Program-made: the position numbers and the translations under genes
The notes under the pieces: generated by a model
Told to the model about the DNA's origin: nothing
What the model saw: the letters and a program-made list of their open reading frames with translations, nothing else
The model's database searches: none
Assembly: GCA_937899715.1 (NCBI GenBank)
Contig: CALCNX010000145.1
Location: 1 to 25,742, forward strand
Length of the DNA: 25,742 nucleotides
Direction of reading: 5' to 3'
Source of the DNA: an uncultured bacterium
GTDB lineage: Bacteria; Bacteroidota; Ignavibacteria; Kapaibacteriales; UBA4661
In this document: one piece after another, positions 6,895 to 14,283 of the stretch
How the letters are laid out: the number at the start of each line of letters is the position of its first letter
Numbering within the stretch: the first letter of the stretch is position 1

Positions 6895-7885
6895 TGATGC
6901 TGTGCGCAATCTCCTCCGGCGTTCCCGATAGCCATTCTATGCGCTCATCACGGCGGAACCACGTCATTTGGCGCTTGGCATAGCGGCGTGTGTTTTGCTG
7001 AGTCAGTTCCACTGCCCTTGCCAGCGTTATTTCACCGCGAAGATGCGCCATTGCTTCCTTGTAGCCAACGGTATTGAGGGAGTTCAGGTTGGGTGAGTAC
7101 CCAAGCCCAAGCACGGAAGACGTTTCTTCCAGAAGACCGTCCGCGAACATAGCAGCAGCGCGAGCATTGATACGGATGTAAAGTTCTTCCCGTTCAACGT
7201 GGACACCAAAAAAGCGCGTCTTGAATGAACGCCCCACGTGTGAGGCTGTATGCGCCTCCGAAAGCGGAACACCCGTCGCACGATAGTATTCAAGCGCACG
7301 AATGATGCGGCGGGGGTTCATATCGGTATATTTCTTTGCCGATGCGGGGTCAACTTTTTCTAATTCAGCGAAAAGCGGCGCTATTCCTTGCGTCTCAAAC
7401 TCTGTCTGTAATGCGAGCCGCTCTCTTTCAATAGCCTGACTGTATGCCGCATCATCACTTACTTCCACTGCCTCCTCAAAAAAACCATCACAGAGCGCCT
7501 GCACATACAGCCCCGCACCACCAACAATGACCGGCAGTTTCCCGCGCTGACGAATAGTGAGCAGTGTTTCTGCTGCTTCGGTGCCAAAATCGCCTGCGCT
7601 GAAGCGCTCGTCGGGATTTTTACAATCAATAAAATGGTGCGGCACAGTCTCTAAATCTTCCCGCGACGGCTTTGCCGTGCCGATGGTAAGGTAGCGATAG
7701 ATTTGGCGTGAGTCGGCGGAAATAATTTCGACAGGAAAAGCAAAATCATTGTGCAAACCCAGCAAAAAGGACAGTTCAAGCGAGGTTGCCGTCTTGCCAG
7801 AAGCAGTCGCTCCTACAATTGCAATAGCATCGGGACGCTGCGATTCTGCTTGTTTATCCGTTACTTGTCTCACTATTCGCTCCAT
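6872..7885 (-). CDS. miaA: tRNA dimethylallyltransferase
   Basis: Transfers a dimethylallyl group to N6 of A37 in tRNAs that read UNN codons. 337 residues. The P-loop is GATASGKT (about 25-32), followed by ISADSRQIYRYLTIGTAKPS (DSRQ substrate motif), HHFIDCKNPDERFSAGDF, PVIVGGAGLYVQAL, NPRRIIRALEYYRATG and the C-terminal tRNA-contact segment ending QNTRRYAKRQMTWFRRD. Length and motif order match full-length MiaA. The start overlaps the end of pcm by 13 bp, so the two are translationally coupled. It is last in the minus-strand operon and convergent with the TetR gene. Confidence 0.96.
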   Translation of the reverse strand: MERIVRQVTDKQAESQRPDAIAIVGATASGKTATSLELSFLLGLHNDFAFPVEIISADSRQIYRYLTIGTAKPSREDLETVPHHFIDCKNPDERFSAGDFGTEAAETLLTIRQRGKLPVIVGGAGLYVQALCDGFFEEAVEVSDDAAYSQAIERERLALQTEFETQGIAPLFAELEKVDPASAKKYTDMNPRRIIRALEYYRATGVPLSEAHTASHVGRSFKTRFFGVHVEREELYIRINARAAAMFADGLLEETSSVLGLGYSPNLNSLNTVGYKEAMAHLRGEITLARAVELTQQNTRRYAKRQMTWFRRDERIEWLSGTPEEIAHSIITRLRQG

Positions 7886-8571
7886 CCTTGAGCACCCAAA
7901 AGCGGCACAAAACGGAACGTTTGAAATTCCTCTGCCCGAAAAGCATCCGCTCCTACGCCTTCATGGAGCCTTGTGATGCGATATAAACGCTGGTGTGCCT
8001 GCGAGCCGACAGGCACAATCATTCTCCCCCCAACAGCAAGCTGCCGGGCAAGTGCTTCCGGCACATCCGGCGACCCCGCCGTGACGATAATTGCGTCGAA
8101 TGGCGCATTCTCGCTCCAACCGAGCGTACCATCGGAAAGGGTCATTGCAGCTTGTACGCCAAGCAAAGCAAATCGCTTTTGGGCTTCTGCGAATAGTTCG
8201 GGAACGCGTTCAATCGTAAAAATGTGCCGCACACCCATTGCGGCAAGAACAGCAGCCTGATAGCCACTTCCCGTGCCGATTTCCAGCACTTTGTACGTGG
8301 GAAGCTGCTCCTGAGTAGGTGCAAGAAGCTCCGTCATAAACGCGACGGTGTACGGCTGCGAAATTGTCTGCCCCGCGCCAATGGGCAGCGAGACGTTCTC
8401 GTAGGCGCGTGCTTGCAATGCTTCCGGCAAAAAATCTTCGCGTCGTACCGCAGCGAGCGCTTGCAAGACCGATTCATTCCTGATTCCCTTCGCACGAAGT
8501 TCCTTCAAAAGCGCTTGCTTTTGCGCCTCTCGTACGGTTGAGCGGGTGAATGTGGATACGTGGTCGAGCAT
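7873..8571 (-). CDS. pcm: Protein-L-isoaspartate O-methyltransferase
   Basis: Repairs isoaspartyl residues in aged proteins by methylating their carboxyl group with SAM. 232 residues, slightly longer than E. coli Pcm. Family blocks are RREDFLPEALQARAYENVSLPIG, then GQTISQPYTVAFMTELL. SAM motif I is VLEIGTGSGYQAAVLA, followed by the IERVPELFAEAQKRF segment and FDAIIVTAGSPDVPEAL, then GGRMIVPVG. No signal peptide, so it acts in the cytoplasm. It follows the epimerase gene by 36 bases and overlaps miaA by 13. Confidence 0.95.
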   Translation of the reverse strand: MLDHVSTFTRSTVREAQKQALLKELRAKGIRNESVLQALAAVRREDFLPEALQARAYENVSLPIGAGQTISQPYTVAFMTELLAPTQEQLPTYKVLEIGTGSGYQAAVLAAMGVRHIFTIERVPELFAEAQKRFALLGVQAAMTLSDGTLGWSENAPFDAIIVTAGSPDVPEALARQLAVGGRMIVPVGSQAHQRLYRITRLHEGVGADAFRAEEFQTFRFVPLLGAQGWSE

Positions 8572-8607
8572 TTGCAGTTGAAATGAAGAAGATGTATGAT
8601 AAATTTT

Positions 8608-9729
8608 TCATCGTGGCACTGCACCAATGCCGGGAGCGCTTGGCAAGGTAATTTTGCCGTTCACGAAAGTAATTCCTTTGAAAGCATCGTTTTTACTGAG
8701 GAGTGCGCCATCAAGGTCTGCCCAATCTACCATCGGGGTCAGGTGTGCCGCAGCCGTAATCCCGCATGAAGTCTCCGTCATGCAGCCAATCATCACTTTC
8801 ATACCGAATGCCCGCGCCAAGGCTATCATTTTATGCGCCTCCCTGAGACCTGTTGTTTTCATCAGTTTTAAGTTCACGCCGTGATATGCACCTTTCATCT
8901 TCACCAAGTCGGGAAGGCGCTTGATTGCTTCATCCGCCATGACGGGAATGGGACTGCGCTCGGTTATCCATGCGTTTTCGTCCACCATTTCTTTCGGCAT
9001 AGGCTGTTCAATCAGCACTGCGCCTTTTTCCTTGAGAAAGTGAATCGTCTCCAGCGCTTTTTCTTTATTCTTCCAGCCTTGATTTGCGTCCGTTACAAGC
9101 GGTTTATCCGACACCGAGCGCACGGCTTCGATGATTTCGCGGTCGTTGTCCCGTCCCAGCTTGATTTTGAGCAACTTGAACTGCGGGTCAACTTCCTGCA
9201 CCTTCTGCCGCACCACTTCCGGCGTGTCAATACCAATCGTGAAGACCGTGTTCGGCGTGTTGTTTTTATTGAAGCCCCACACATTGTAGAGAGGCTGCCC
9301 CATAATTTTCCCTGCTAAATCATGTAAAGCAATATCCACCGATGCTTTAGCGGCGGTATTGTTCGCTTCAATCGCATCTATCGCACTCAAAATAGTTTCC
9401 AGCTCAAGCGGATTCTCGAATTTTGACAAATCCACTTTGCTCAAAAATTTCATCACGCTTTCTTGCGATTCCCCCAGATACGGCGGCATGGATGCTTCGC
9501 CGTAGCCCTTGAATTTGCCGTACTCTATCGTTGTCAGCACAATCGGCGTAGTCGTGCGGGTATTGACCGAAACGCCGAAAGGGTGCTTCAGCTCAAGCGT
9601 GAAAGGCTTGAAGCTCAGTTTCATCCGTGCGACAGGTATGGCGTTGGGCATTGCAAGGTTGGGCGCAGGAGTGAGCAATGAGGCGGCTCCGCCGAGAGTT
9701 GTGGCGGCAAAAAAATCGCGTCGGTTCAT
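8608..9729 (-). CDS. Tat-exported dipeptide epimerase (L-Ala-D/L-Glu epimerase family, enolase superfamily)
   Basis: 373 residues. The N-terminus has a twin-arginine signal, NRRDFF followed by a hydrophobic Ala/Leu stretch to about residue 26, so it should be exported folded. The enolase-superfamily barrel shows the KIK acid/base motif (K188, K190), metal ligands D214 (DANQGW), E241 (EQP) and D266 (ADEA), and the second catalytic lysine in LKLMK (K288). Family members interconvert L-Ala-D-Glu and L-Ala-L-Glu from murein peptides; other dipeptide specificities are common, so the substrate is uncertain. It sits in the operon between threonine aldolase (54-base gap) and pcm (36-base gap). Confidence 0.9.
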   Translation of the reverse strand: MNRRDFFAATTLGGAASLLTPAPNLAMPNAIPVARMKLSFKPFTLELKHPFGVSVNTRTTTPIVLTTIEYGKFKGYGEASMPPYLGESQESVMKFLSKVDLSKFENPLELETILSAIDAIEANNTAAKASVDIALHDLAGKIMGQPLYNVWGFNKNNTPNTVFTIGIDTPEVVRQKVQEVDPQFKLLKIKLGRDNDREIIEAVRSVSDKPLVTDANQGWKNKEKALETIHFLKEKGAVLIEQPMPKEMVDENAWITERSPIPVMADEAIKRLPDLVKMKGAYHGVNLKLMKTTGLREAHKMIALARAFGMKVMIGCMTETSCGITAAAHLTPMVDWADLDGALLSKNDAFKGITFVNGKITLPSAPGIGAVPR

Positions 9730-9783
9730 AGTGGATTGCTTTGAAAAGAGGGAAAAATGTTGTTATCAATTCAGAAAGAGTTC

Positions 9784-10848
9784 TCAGGCATACCGCGCAA
9801 GCACATCTTGCAACGACGCAAGAAAACTCGTAATATCCTCTTCTGTCGTGTCGAATGCGGTCATCCAGCGCACTTCATTCTTTACTTCATTCCAGACATA
9901 GAAAAAATGCCGTTCCTGAAGCGGCTGAATACACTCGTGCGGGAGCGTCGCAAAGACAGCGTTTGCCTGAACGTGCTGCGTGATGTGTACTTGGGGTAGC
10001 TTCTGTACCCCTTCAGCAAGTATTTGCGTCATTCGGTTCGCGTGGGCGGCGTTGTTCAGCCATACATCGTCATTCAGCAAGCCCAGAAACTGTGCCGCCG
10101 AAAAACGCATTTTTGAATTGAGTTGCATACTTTGCTTGCGAAGAAATGGCGCATCAGAAGCAAGATGTGGTGCGGTTTCAGGGTTACAAAACACAACTGC
10201 TTCACCAAAAAGCAAACCGTTTTTCGTGCCGCCAAAGCTCACTGCATCTATACCCACATCCGTCGTAAAGGCGCGAAGCGGCAGACGCAGACTTGCTGCG
10301 GCATTACTGAGACGCGCACCGTCCATAAAGACATACATTCCGTGCGCACGTGCTAGGGCAGTAATTGAGCGGAGTTCATCGGGCGAATAAACAGTACCGT
10401 ATTCGCTTGATTGGGTCAACACAATGACTTTTGGTTGCGAATGATGTTGGTCGCCGAAGCCGTGCAAATGGGGTTGTATGCGCTCCGGCGTGAGTTTTCC
10501 GTCCGATGTGGAAATAGGAACTAATCTGCAACCCGTAAACTTTTCGGGAGCACCACACTCGTCCACGTTCACGTGGGCGGTTTCAGCGCAGAGAATGGCG
10601 TGAAATGGGCGCGTCATGGCTTGCAGCGCAATCACATTCGCTCCGGTGCCATTGAAGGAAAAAAAGACGCGGCTGTGTTCGCCGAAGTGCGTTTGTATGC
10701 GGGCTGTGGCTTCTTGTGTGAGCGGGTCAGCACCGTAAGCAAGCGCGTGCCCCGTATTGGCTTGCAGGAGTGCTTCCATAACGGCAGGATGCGCTCCGGC
10801 GTTGTTGTCGCTGGCAAAACTTTTGAAGGGTTTGTCTGTGGTGGTCAT
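9784..10848 (-). CDS. Low-specificity threonine aldolase (beta-eliminating lyase family)
   Basis: PLP enzyme that cleaves threonine to glycine and acetaldehyde. About 354 residues from the ATG at 10848 (MTTTDKPFKSFASDNNAGAH); a GTG at 10902 would add 18 residues. The family's SDNNAG start, AYGADPLTQEA, FNGTGANVIAL and MDGARLSNAAASL segments are present. The PLP-binding lysine lies in SFGGTKNG (K209). The protein is more like the Bacteroidota/proteobacterial variant annotated as threonine aldolase or beta-eliminating lyase than like E. coli LtaE. It is the first gene of the minus-strand operon and divergent from the sigma-factor cluster. Confidence 0.88.
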   Translation of the reverse strand: MTTTDKPFKSFASDNNAGAHPAVMEALLQANTGHALAYGADPLTQEATARIQTHFGEHSRVFFSFNGTGANVIALQAMTRPFHAILCAETAHVNVDECGAPEKFTGCRLVPISTSDGKLTPERIQPHLHGFGDQHHSQPKVIVLTQSSEYGTVYSPDELRSITALARAHGMYVFMDGARLSNAAASLRLPLRAFTTDVGIDAVSFGGTKNGLLFGEAVVFCNPETAPHLASDAPFLRKQSMQLNSKMRFSAAQFLGLLNDDVWLNNAAHANRMTQILAEGVQKLPQVHITQHVQANAVFATLPHECIQPLQERHFFYVWNEVKNEVRWMTAFDTTEEDITSFLASLQDVLARYA

Positions 10849-10978
10849 ATTCTCTAGGATGGTCTGCCCATGATAGTCCGAAAATTGTTTCAGCAATTCC
10901 ACAATTTGGCTATTATTTCTGAGATTTCAAATGCCGATGTGCGCAATAGCAGCCCGAAAAACAAGAAATGATGCGGCT

Positions 10979-10999
10979 CACAAAAAATATTTTTTTGTG
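10979..10999. repeat. Near-perfect A/T palindrome in the divergent intergenic region
   Basis: CACAAAAAA and a matching TTTTTTGTG arm flank a central TAT. The element lies between the threonine aldolase gene and the plus-strand sigma-factor cluster. It could be an operator or a weak hairpin. No protein can be assigned to it. Confidence 0.35.
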
Positions 11000-11127
11000 G
11001 TGTAAGTTTTTGCTGTGCCCCTGTAACCAATATCTGTAGAAATGAAACCATTACTCACACAAGCATTTTGCAATGTCAATCAAGTACCAAATACAAAACC
11101 GCCCACCCACACAAGAAGGAGGATGTC

Positions 11128-11730
11128 ATGCTTAGTGATGATTCCTCGGGAAGCAAGCAAATACAAGATTTGCAGAAGATGTGGCAGCAAACAACAACAA
11201 ATGATTCACTAAAAATTAAGGAGCGCGAGATGGTAAACAATATTCAGTATCAAATGGATAGGTTTGATGCAAAATTCGGTCTTGGCACGTTGAAAAACAG
11301 TAGTATGGCTGGCTTTATGACCCTTATGTTTATCTTTATTGCCACACGAGATTTTGTGCGCGGTAGCGGAGCAAATATTCCATTTATCATCCTTGCTGTC
11401 ATACAAGGTATTCTTTTCCTTTTCCATACTGTAACTCGCTTGCAGCAACGCAAATACGATATGAGCGATGCACGAGATTACTTTACCTACAATCTCGAAC
11501 GAGTGAAACTTCAGCTATTATGGATGAAAATTGTGCCACTACTTCTTGCTCCGCTCTTTGTTGCCATATATTTCCATTACCCGGCTGACCAATCATCGCC
11601 AATATGGATTACTATTTTGACTGCGATTCCAATTATTGGAACAGGCTATTTTATTTGGCTGTATCGTTATCAAATTATTCCTTTGCGCGACAAGCTCCAA
11701 TCGGCACTCCAACAACTTAACGAACACTAA
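11128..11730 (+). CDS. Membrane protein with N-terminal WQ..TTNDSL motif, partner of the ECF sigma factor
   Basis: 200 residues from the ATG at 11128, chosen because a strong AAGGAGG precedes it; the longer frame from 11068 is less likely. A soluble N-terminus contains LQKMWQQTTTNDSLKIKERE. Four hydrophobic segments follow (GFMTLMFIFIATRDF; IPFIILAVIQGILFLFH; MKIVPLLLAPLFVAIYF; WITILTAIPIIGTGYFIW). The same N-terminal motif occurs in the membrane protein after the sigma gene (LTRLWQNATTNDSLTLNDE), although the membrane parts differ. The stop is 14 bases before the sigma ATG, so they are co-transcribed. I do not recognise a named family. Small membrane proteins with an N-terminal L..LW(Q/K) helix are common beside ECF sigma genes in Bacteroidota, which suggests an anti-sigma or sensory role (inference). 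Confidence 0.75.
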   Translation: MLSDDSSGSKQIQDLQKMWQQTTTNDSLKIKEREMVNNIQYQMDRFDAKFGLGTLKNSSMAGFMTLMFIFIATRDFVRGSGANIPFIILAVIQGILFLFHTVTRLQQRKYDMSDARDYFTYNLERVKLQLLWMKIVPLLLAPLFVAIYFHYPADQSSPIWITILTAIPIIGTGYFIWLYRYQIIPLRDKLQSALQQLNEH

Positions 11731-11744
11731 TCCGCCCACATAGA

Positions 11745-12281
11745 ATGACGCAAACAACCGATACAAAAAGCACATCTTCCCGCGAAGCAGAATTTGTGCA
11801 TCTGCTGAACGAGAACAAAGCTCGCATAATGCGTCTGTGCAAGGCGTACACCACCTCACGTGAAGACCGTGAGGACTTGTTTCAAGAAATTGCCGTGCAG
11901 CTTTGGAAGGCGCTGCCCACCTTTCGCGGCGAGGCACAGATTTCGACATGGATGTACCGTATTGCGCTGAACGTGGCACTTCGCTTTTCCTACGAGACTA
12001 AACGCCGCAAACCAAGCGCGGAGCGCATTTCGTGGATAGAAGAGACCACGCCGCACCCGCAGGACGATGCAACACGGGAGCGCATCGAACAGCTTCAGCG
12101 CTGCATTGCGGCACTGCCGGAGGTTGACCGCTCCGTAATGGTGCTGTATTTGGAAGAGTGCTCGTACAAAGAAATAAGCGAGATTACAGGCTTGACCGAA
12201 ACAAATGTGGGCGTGAAGATTAACCGCATCAAGGACAAATTGCTTAGATGTATGCGGAAAGATGATGGAGGCGCAGCATGA
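11745..12281 (+). CDS. ECF-type RNA polymerase sigma factor (sigma-70 family)
   Basis: 178 residues. Region 2 covers about residues 17-85 (RLCKAYTTSREDREDLFQEI; VQLWKALPTFRGEAQISTWMYRIALNVAL), with the DREDLFQEI core-binding and STWMYRIALN -10 recognition segments. A linker follows, then region 4 at about 112-170, with the helix-turn-helix LPEVDRSVMVLYLEECSYKE, ISEITGLTETNVGVKINRIK. No extra C-terminal domain. It directs RNA polymerase to a small regulon in response to an envelope or stress signal. It is flanked by two membrane proteins that share a motif; the downstream one starts inside its stop (ATGA, 4-bp overlap), so regulation by those proteins is likely. Confidence 0.93.
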   Translation: MTQTTDTKSTSSREAEFVHLLNENKARIMRLCKAYTTSREDREDLFQEIAVQLWKALPTFRGEAQISTWMYRIALNVALRFSYETKRRKPSAERISWIEETTPHPQDDATRERIEQLQRCIAALPEVDRSVMVLYLEECSYKEISEITGLTETNVGVKINRIKDKLLRCMRKDDGGAA

Positions 12282-13246
12282 CACAGCGTCCTCAAATCCC
12301 GCCCACGGAAGACTTTGCAGCACTCACGCGACTTTGGCAAAACGCCACAACCAATGATTCTCTCACACTGAACGACGAGGCAATTATCGCGCATATCGCT
12401 ACGCTTGCGCCGCTTGAACTCCCTTCCCAATCCGATACAATCAAGCGGGGATCACAATTTGTTCCCTATTCTGAAAGGACTTCGTTTATGCAAACGCTCA
12501 TGGCGATTCTACAAAACCGCGAACGCTTCATCCAAAGCATTCTTGCAAAAGAGCATCTACGGCTGATGGCAGCAGCACTTTTAGCGATTTCATGCGTGTC
12601 GTTTTTTGTGTATGGGTTCGTGCTTGGCTTGCAGCATAGCATATTACAAGCGCTCTCGTCGGCAGTAAAACTGCCGTTGCTCTTTTTGCTCACGATTGTC
12701 ATCACGTTTCCAACCCTGTTTATCTTCGGTTCGCTCATCGGCATCGGGCGAACATTTATGCAGACGGTCGTGATTTTGCTGGGCGGCACTGCCATTATCA
12801 GTCTTGCGCTTGTGGCACTCTCGCCCGTAACCTTGCTTTTTGGTATGACTACCAGTAGTTATGCGTTTTTCAAACTGCTGAACGTGGGAATTTTCGTTGT
12901 GGCATGGTTCCTTGGAGCAGCATTCTTTCGAGCAATTTATGCACCTCCTGTGAGCGCGGGCGCTGTTTTGCGGGTGCATAGCATCGGAGACGATAACGAC
13001 GAAACAAGCATACAAGCGTCTTCCGTAGCGCTCTCCGAAGAACAGGCGGATAATCACACCAAAGTACAAGCATACTTCATTCGCTTTTGGTTTCTGCTTT
13101 ATGGCTTTGTCGCGGTACAAATTTCGTGGATGCTCCGCCCGTTTGTATGTTCATCTTCGCTAGAATTCCAGCTTCTACGCGGTCTGCGGGATAATGTCTA
13201 TGGCGATATTTTGTATTCGATAGCGCATATATTGGGCTTGCGCTAA
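12278..13246 (+). CDS. Multi-pass membrane protein with WQ..TTNDSL motif, coupled to the ECF sigma factor
   Basis: 322 residues, overlapping the sigma gene by 4 bp. The cytosolic N-terminus carries LTRLWQNATTNDSLTLNDEAI, matching the protein upstream of sigma. Five or six hydrophobic segments follow: LMAAALLAISCVSFFVYGF; LPLLFLLTIVITFPTLFIFG; FMQTVVILLGGTAIISLALV; LLNVGIFVVAWFLGAAFF; FWFLLYGFVAVQISWML. The segment around KLPLLFLLTIVITFP resembles a broadly distributed but uncharacterised membrane family (recalled, not checked). No enzymatic residues can be named. The arrangement suggests an anti-sigma or signal-sensing role. The gene ends just before a strong terminator. Confidence 0.78.
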   Translation: MTQRPQIPPTEDFAALTRLWQNATTNDSLTLNDEAIIAHIATLAPLELPSQSDTIKRGSQFVPYSERTSFMQTLMAILQNRERFIQSILAKEHLRLMAAALLAISCVSFFVYGFVLGLQHSILQALSSAVKLPLLFLLTIVITFPTLFIFGSLIGIGRTFMQTVVILLGGTAIISLALVALSPVTLLFGMTTSSYAFFKLLNVGIFVVAWFLGAAFFRAIYAPPVSAGAVLRVHSIGDDNDETSIQASSVALSEEQADNHTKVQAYFIRFWFLLYGFVAVQISWMLRPFVCSSSLEFQLLRGLRDNVYGDILYSIAHILGLR

Positions 13247-13261
13247 AAATTTTGTTATAAC

Positions 13262-13303
13262 AACCCATCCGATTGATTCAAGTCTTTCGGATGGGTTTTG
13301 TTT
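13262..13303 (+). terminator. Rho-independent terminator after the sigma-factor operon
   Basis: AACCCATCCGA (13262-13272) pairs perfectly with TCGGATGGGTT (13287-13297) across a 14-base loop and runs into TTTTGTTT. It lies 15 bases after the last gene of the plus-strand operon. The stem could also slow transcription of the convergent exonuclease gene, but the T tract favours the plus strand. Confidence 0.85.
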
Positions 13304-14060
13304 ACTCCCCAAAATCCAAGTATTCATGCCAATACCGAAATAATTCCCACGTGGCATGGACATCGCGCATACAATAGTCGGCAATTTCTTGTGCGCGCCC
13401 CTCGGCGTAGTATTCCGCTACATTCCCGCCGTGAACGCCTTCGGACTTGGGCGAGGGGATACCAAAAGCACGAGCGTAAAAATCGAAATTGTATTTGCGT
13501 GTTGCACCGCTCATATTCGCGCCGTAGGCATTGAAGGTGAGTTCTTTCAGCAAATCAATGTGCTTTTTTGTTTTATCCCAACTTTTGTCAATCTCCACAA
13601 TTTTCTTGGAAGGGCGCACGCGGCAGGCTGCCGAGCGCAGCATGAGAAACGGCGCATCGAACTCCTTGCCGTTGAAGCTCACCAAATGAGCATTGTCGAA
13701 GTATTTTCCGAGTGTCTTCCAGAATGCCGTAAGCATCGTGGGTTCATCAAAAGCGTAGGCGACTGTTCCGCCGGGCAAATCAATGCGCTTCTTTTCATCG
13801 GGTTTCAGCGTTTCATCCAAAATAAGCGCTCCCTGCCAAAGACTCTTGGGTTCTGCGTCCGGCTGCCATTCCATGACCACAATTCCAATGCAAACAATTT
13901 TTGCCGTCAGCGCGGCAAGCGAAAATTCACGGATTTTTTTTGTACGGTCTTCGTCTGTTTGTGCGCCACGCAGAAGATATTCTTGCTGCGCTTCGTCGAA
14001 ATGGTCAATTGGGAAACCGACAGTTTCAATGTCGAAGACAAAATAATAGGGAAATTTCAT
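13302..14060 (-). CDS. Predicted 3'-5' exonuclease (PolB-like DEDD, ribonuclease H fold)
   Basis: 252 residues from the ATG at 14060 (MKFPYYFVFDIETVGFP), preceded by AAAGGA; a longer frame from 14162 is unlikely. The DEDD exonuclease signature is present: exo I FDIETVG (about 9-15), exo II LVSFNGKEFDAPFL, and exo III YCMRDVHATWELF near the C-terminus. The AALTAKIVCIGIVV and IDKSWDKTKKHIDLLKEL segments match the predicted PolB-like exonuclease family (DNA_pol_B_exo2). It lacks any polymerase domain, so it is a stand-alone nuclease of uncertain cellular role, possibly in DNA repair. Convergent with the sigma operon and divergent from the RSH gene. Confidence 0.87.
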   Translation of the reverse strand: MKFPYYFVFDIETVGFPIDHFDEAQQEYLLRGAQTDEDRTKKIREFSLAALTAKIVCIGIVVMEWQPDAEPKSLWQGALILDETLKPDEKKRIDLPGGTVAYAFDEPTMLTAFWKTLGKYFDNAHLVSFNGKEFDAPFLMLRSAACRVRPSKKIVEIDKSWDKTKKHIDLLKELTFNAYGANMSGATRKYNFDFYARAFGIPSPKSEGVHGGNVAEYYAEGRAQEIADYCMRDVHATWELFRYWHEYLDFGE

Positions 14061-14117
14061 GGGGTGTATCCTTTGAGAATGAGATGTAATTCTGTGCAGT
14101 AAGAAACAACAATGTCG

Positions 14118-14125
14118 CAAATATA
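14118..14125 (-). promoter_or_regulatory. Candidate -7 box for the exonuclease gene
   Basis: TATATTTG on the minus strand matches the TAnnTTTG consensus about 58 bases before the ATG at 14060. No convincing -33/-35 box is seen 17 bases upstream, so this call is weaker than the others. Confidence 0.4.
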
Positions 14126-14166
14126 CGGTTTTTAGCGGGTTAATTCTGCCGAAGAAAAGCAATCAC

Positions 14167-14195
14167 TTGACTTTTGCCGAAAAAATGCGTACAAT
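14167..14195 (+). promoter_or_regulatory. Promoter of the RelA/SpoT gene
   Basis: TTGACT (14167-14172), a 17-base spacer and TACAAT (14190-14195) form a good sigma-70-type promoter. It overlaps what would be the beginning of the longer RSH reading frame, which argues that translation starts downstream at 14284. Confidence 0.6.
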
Positions 14196-14283
14196 ACGGC
14201 ACTACCACGAACAATTTTTACTCACAAGAGTCTGCACAAGCACGTTTTGCATAATCATAGCACGACGAACGAGAGATGTTATC

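Noticed and set aside
11068..11127. Twenty extra N-terminal codons for the first membrane protein of the sigma cluster
   Set aside because: AAGGAGG lies just before the ATG at 11128, and the extension has no conserved feature.
13356..14102. 248-codon plus-strand open frame opposite the exonuclease gene
   Set aside because: The minus-strand frame carries the full DEDD exonuclease signature; the plus-strand product is Cys/Phe-rich and unrecognisable.
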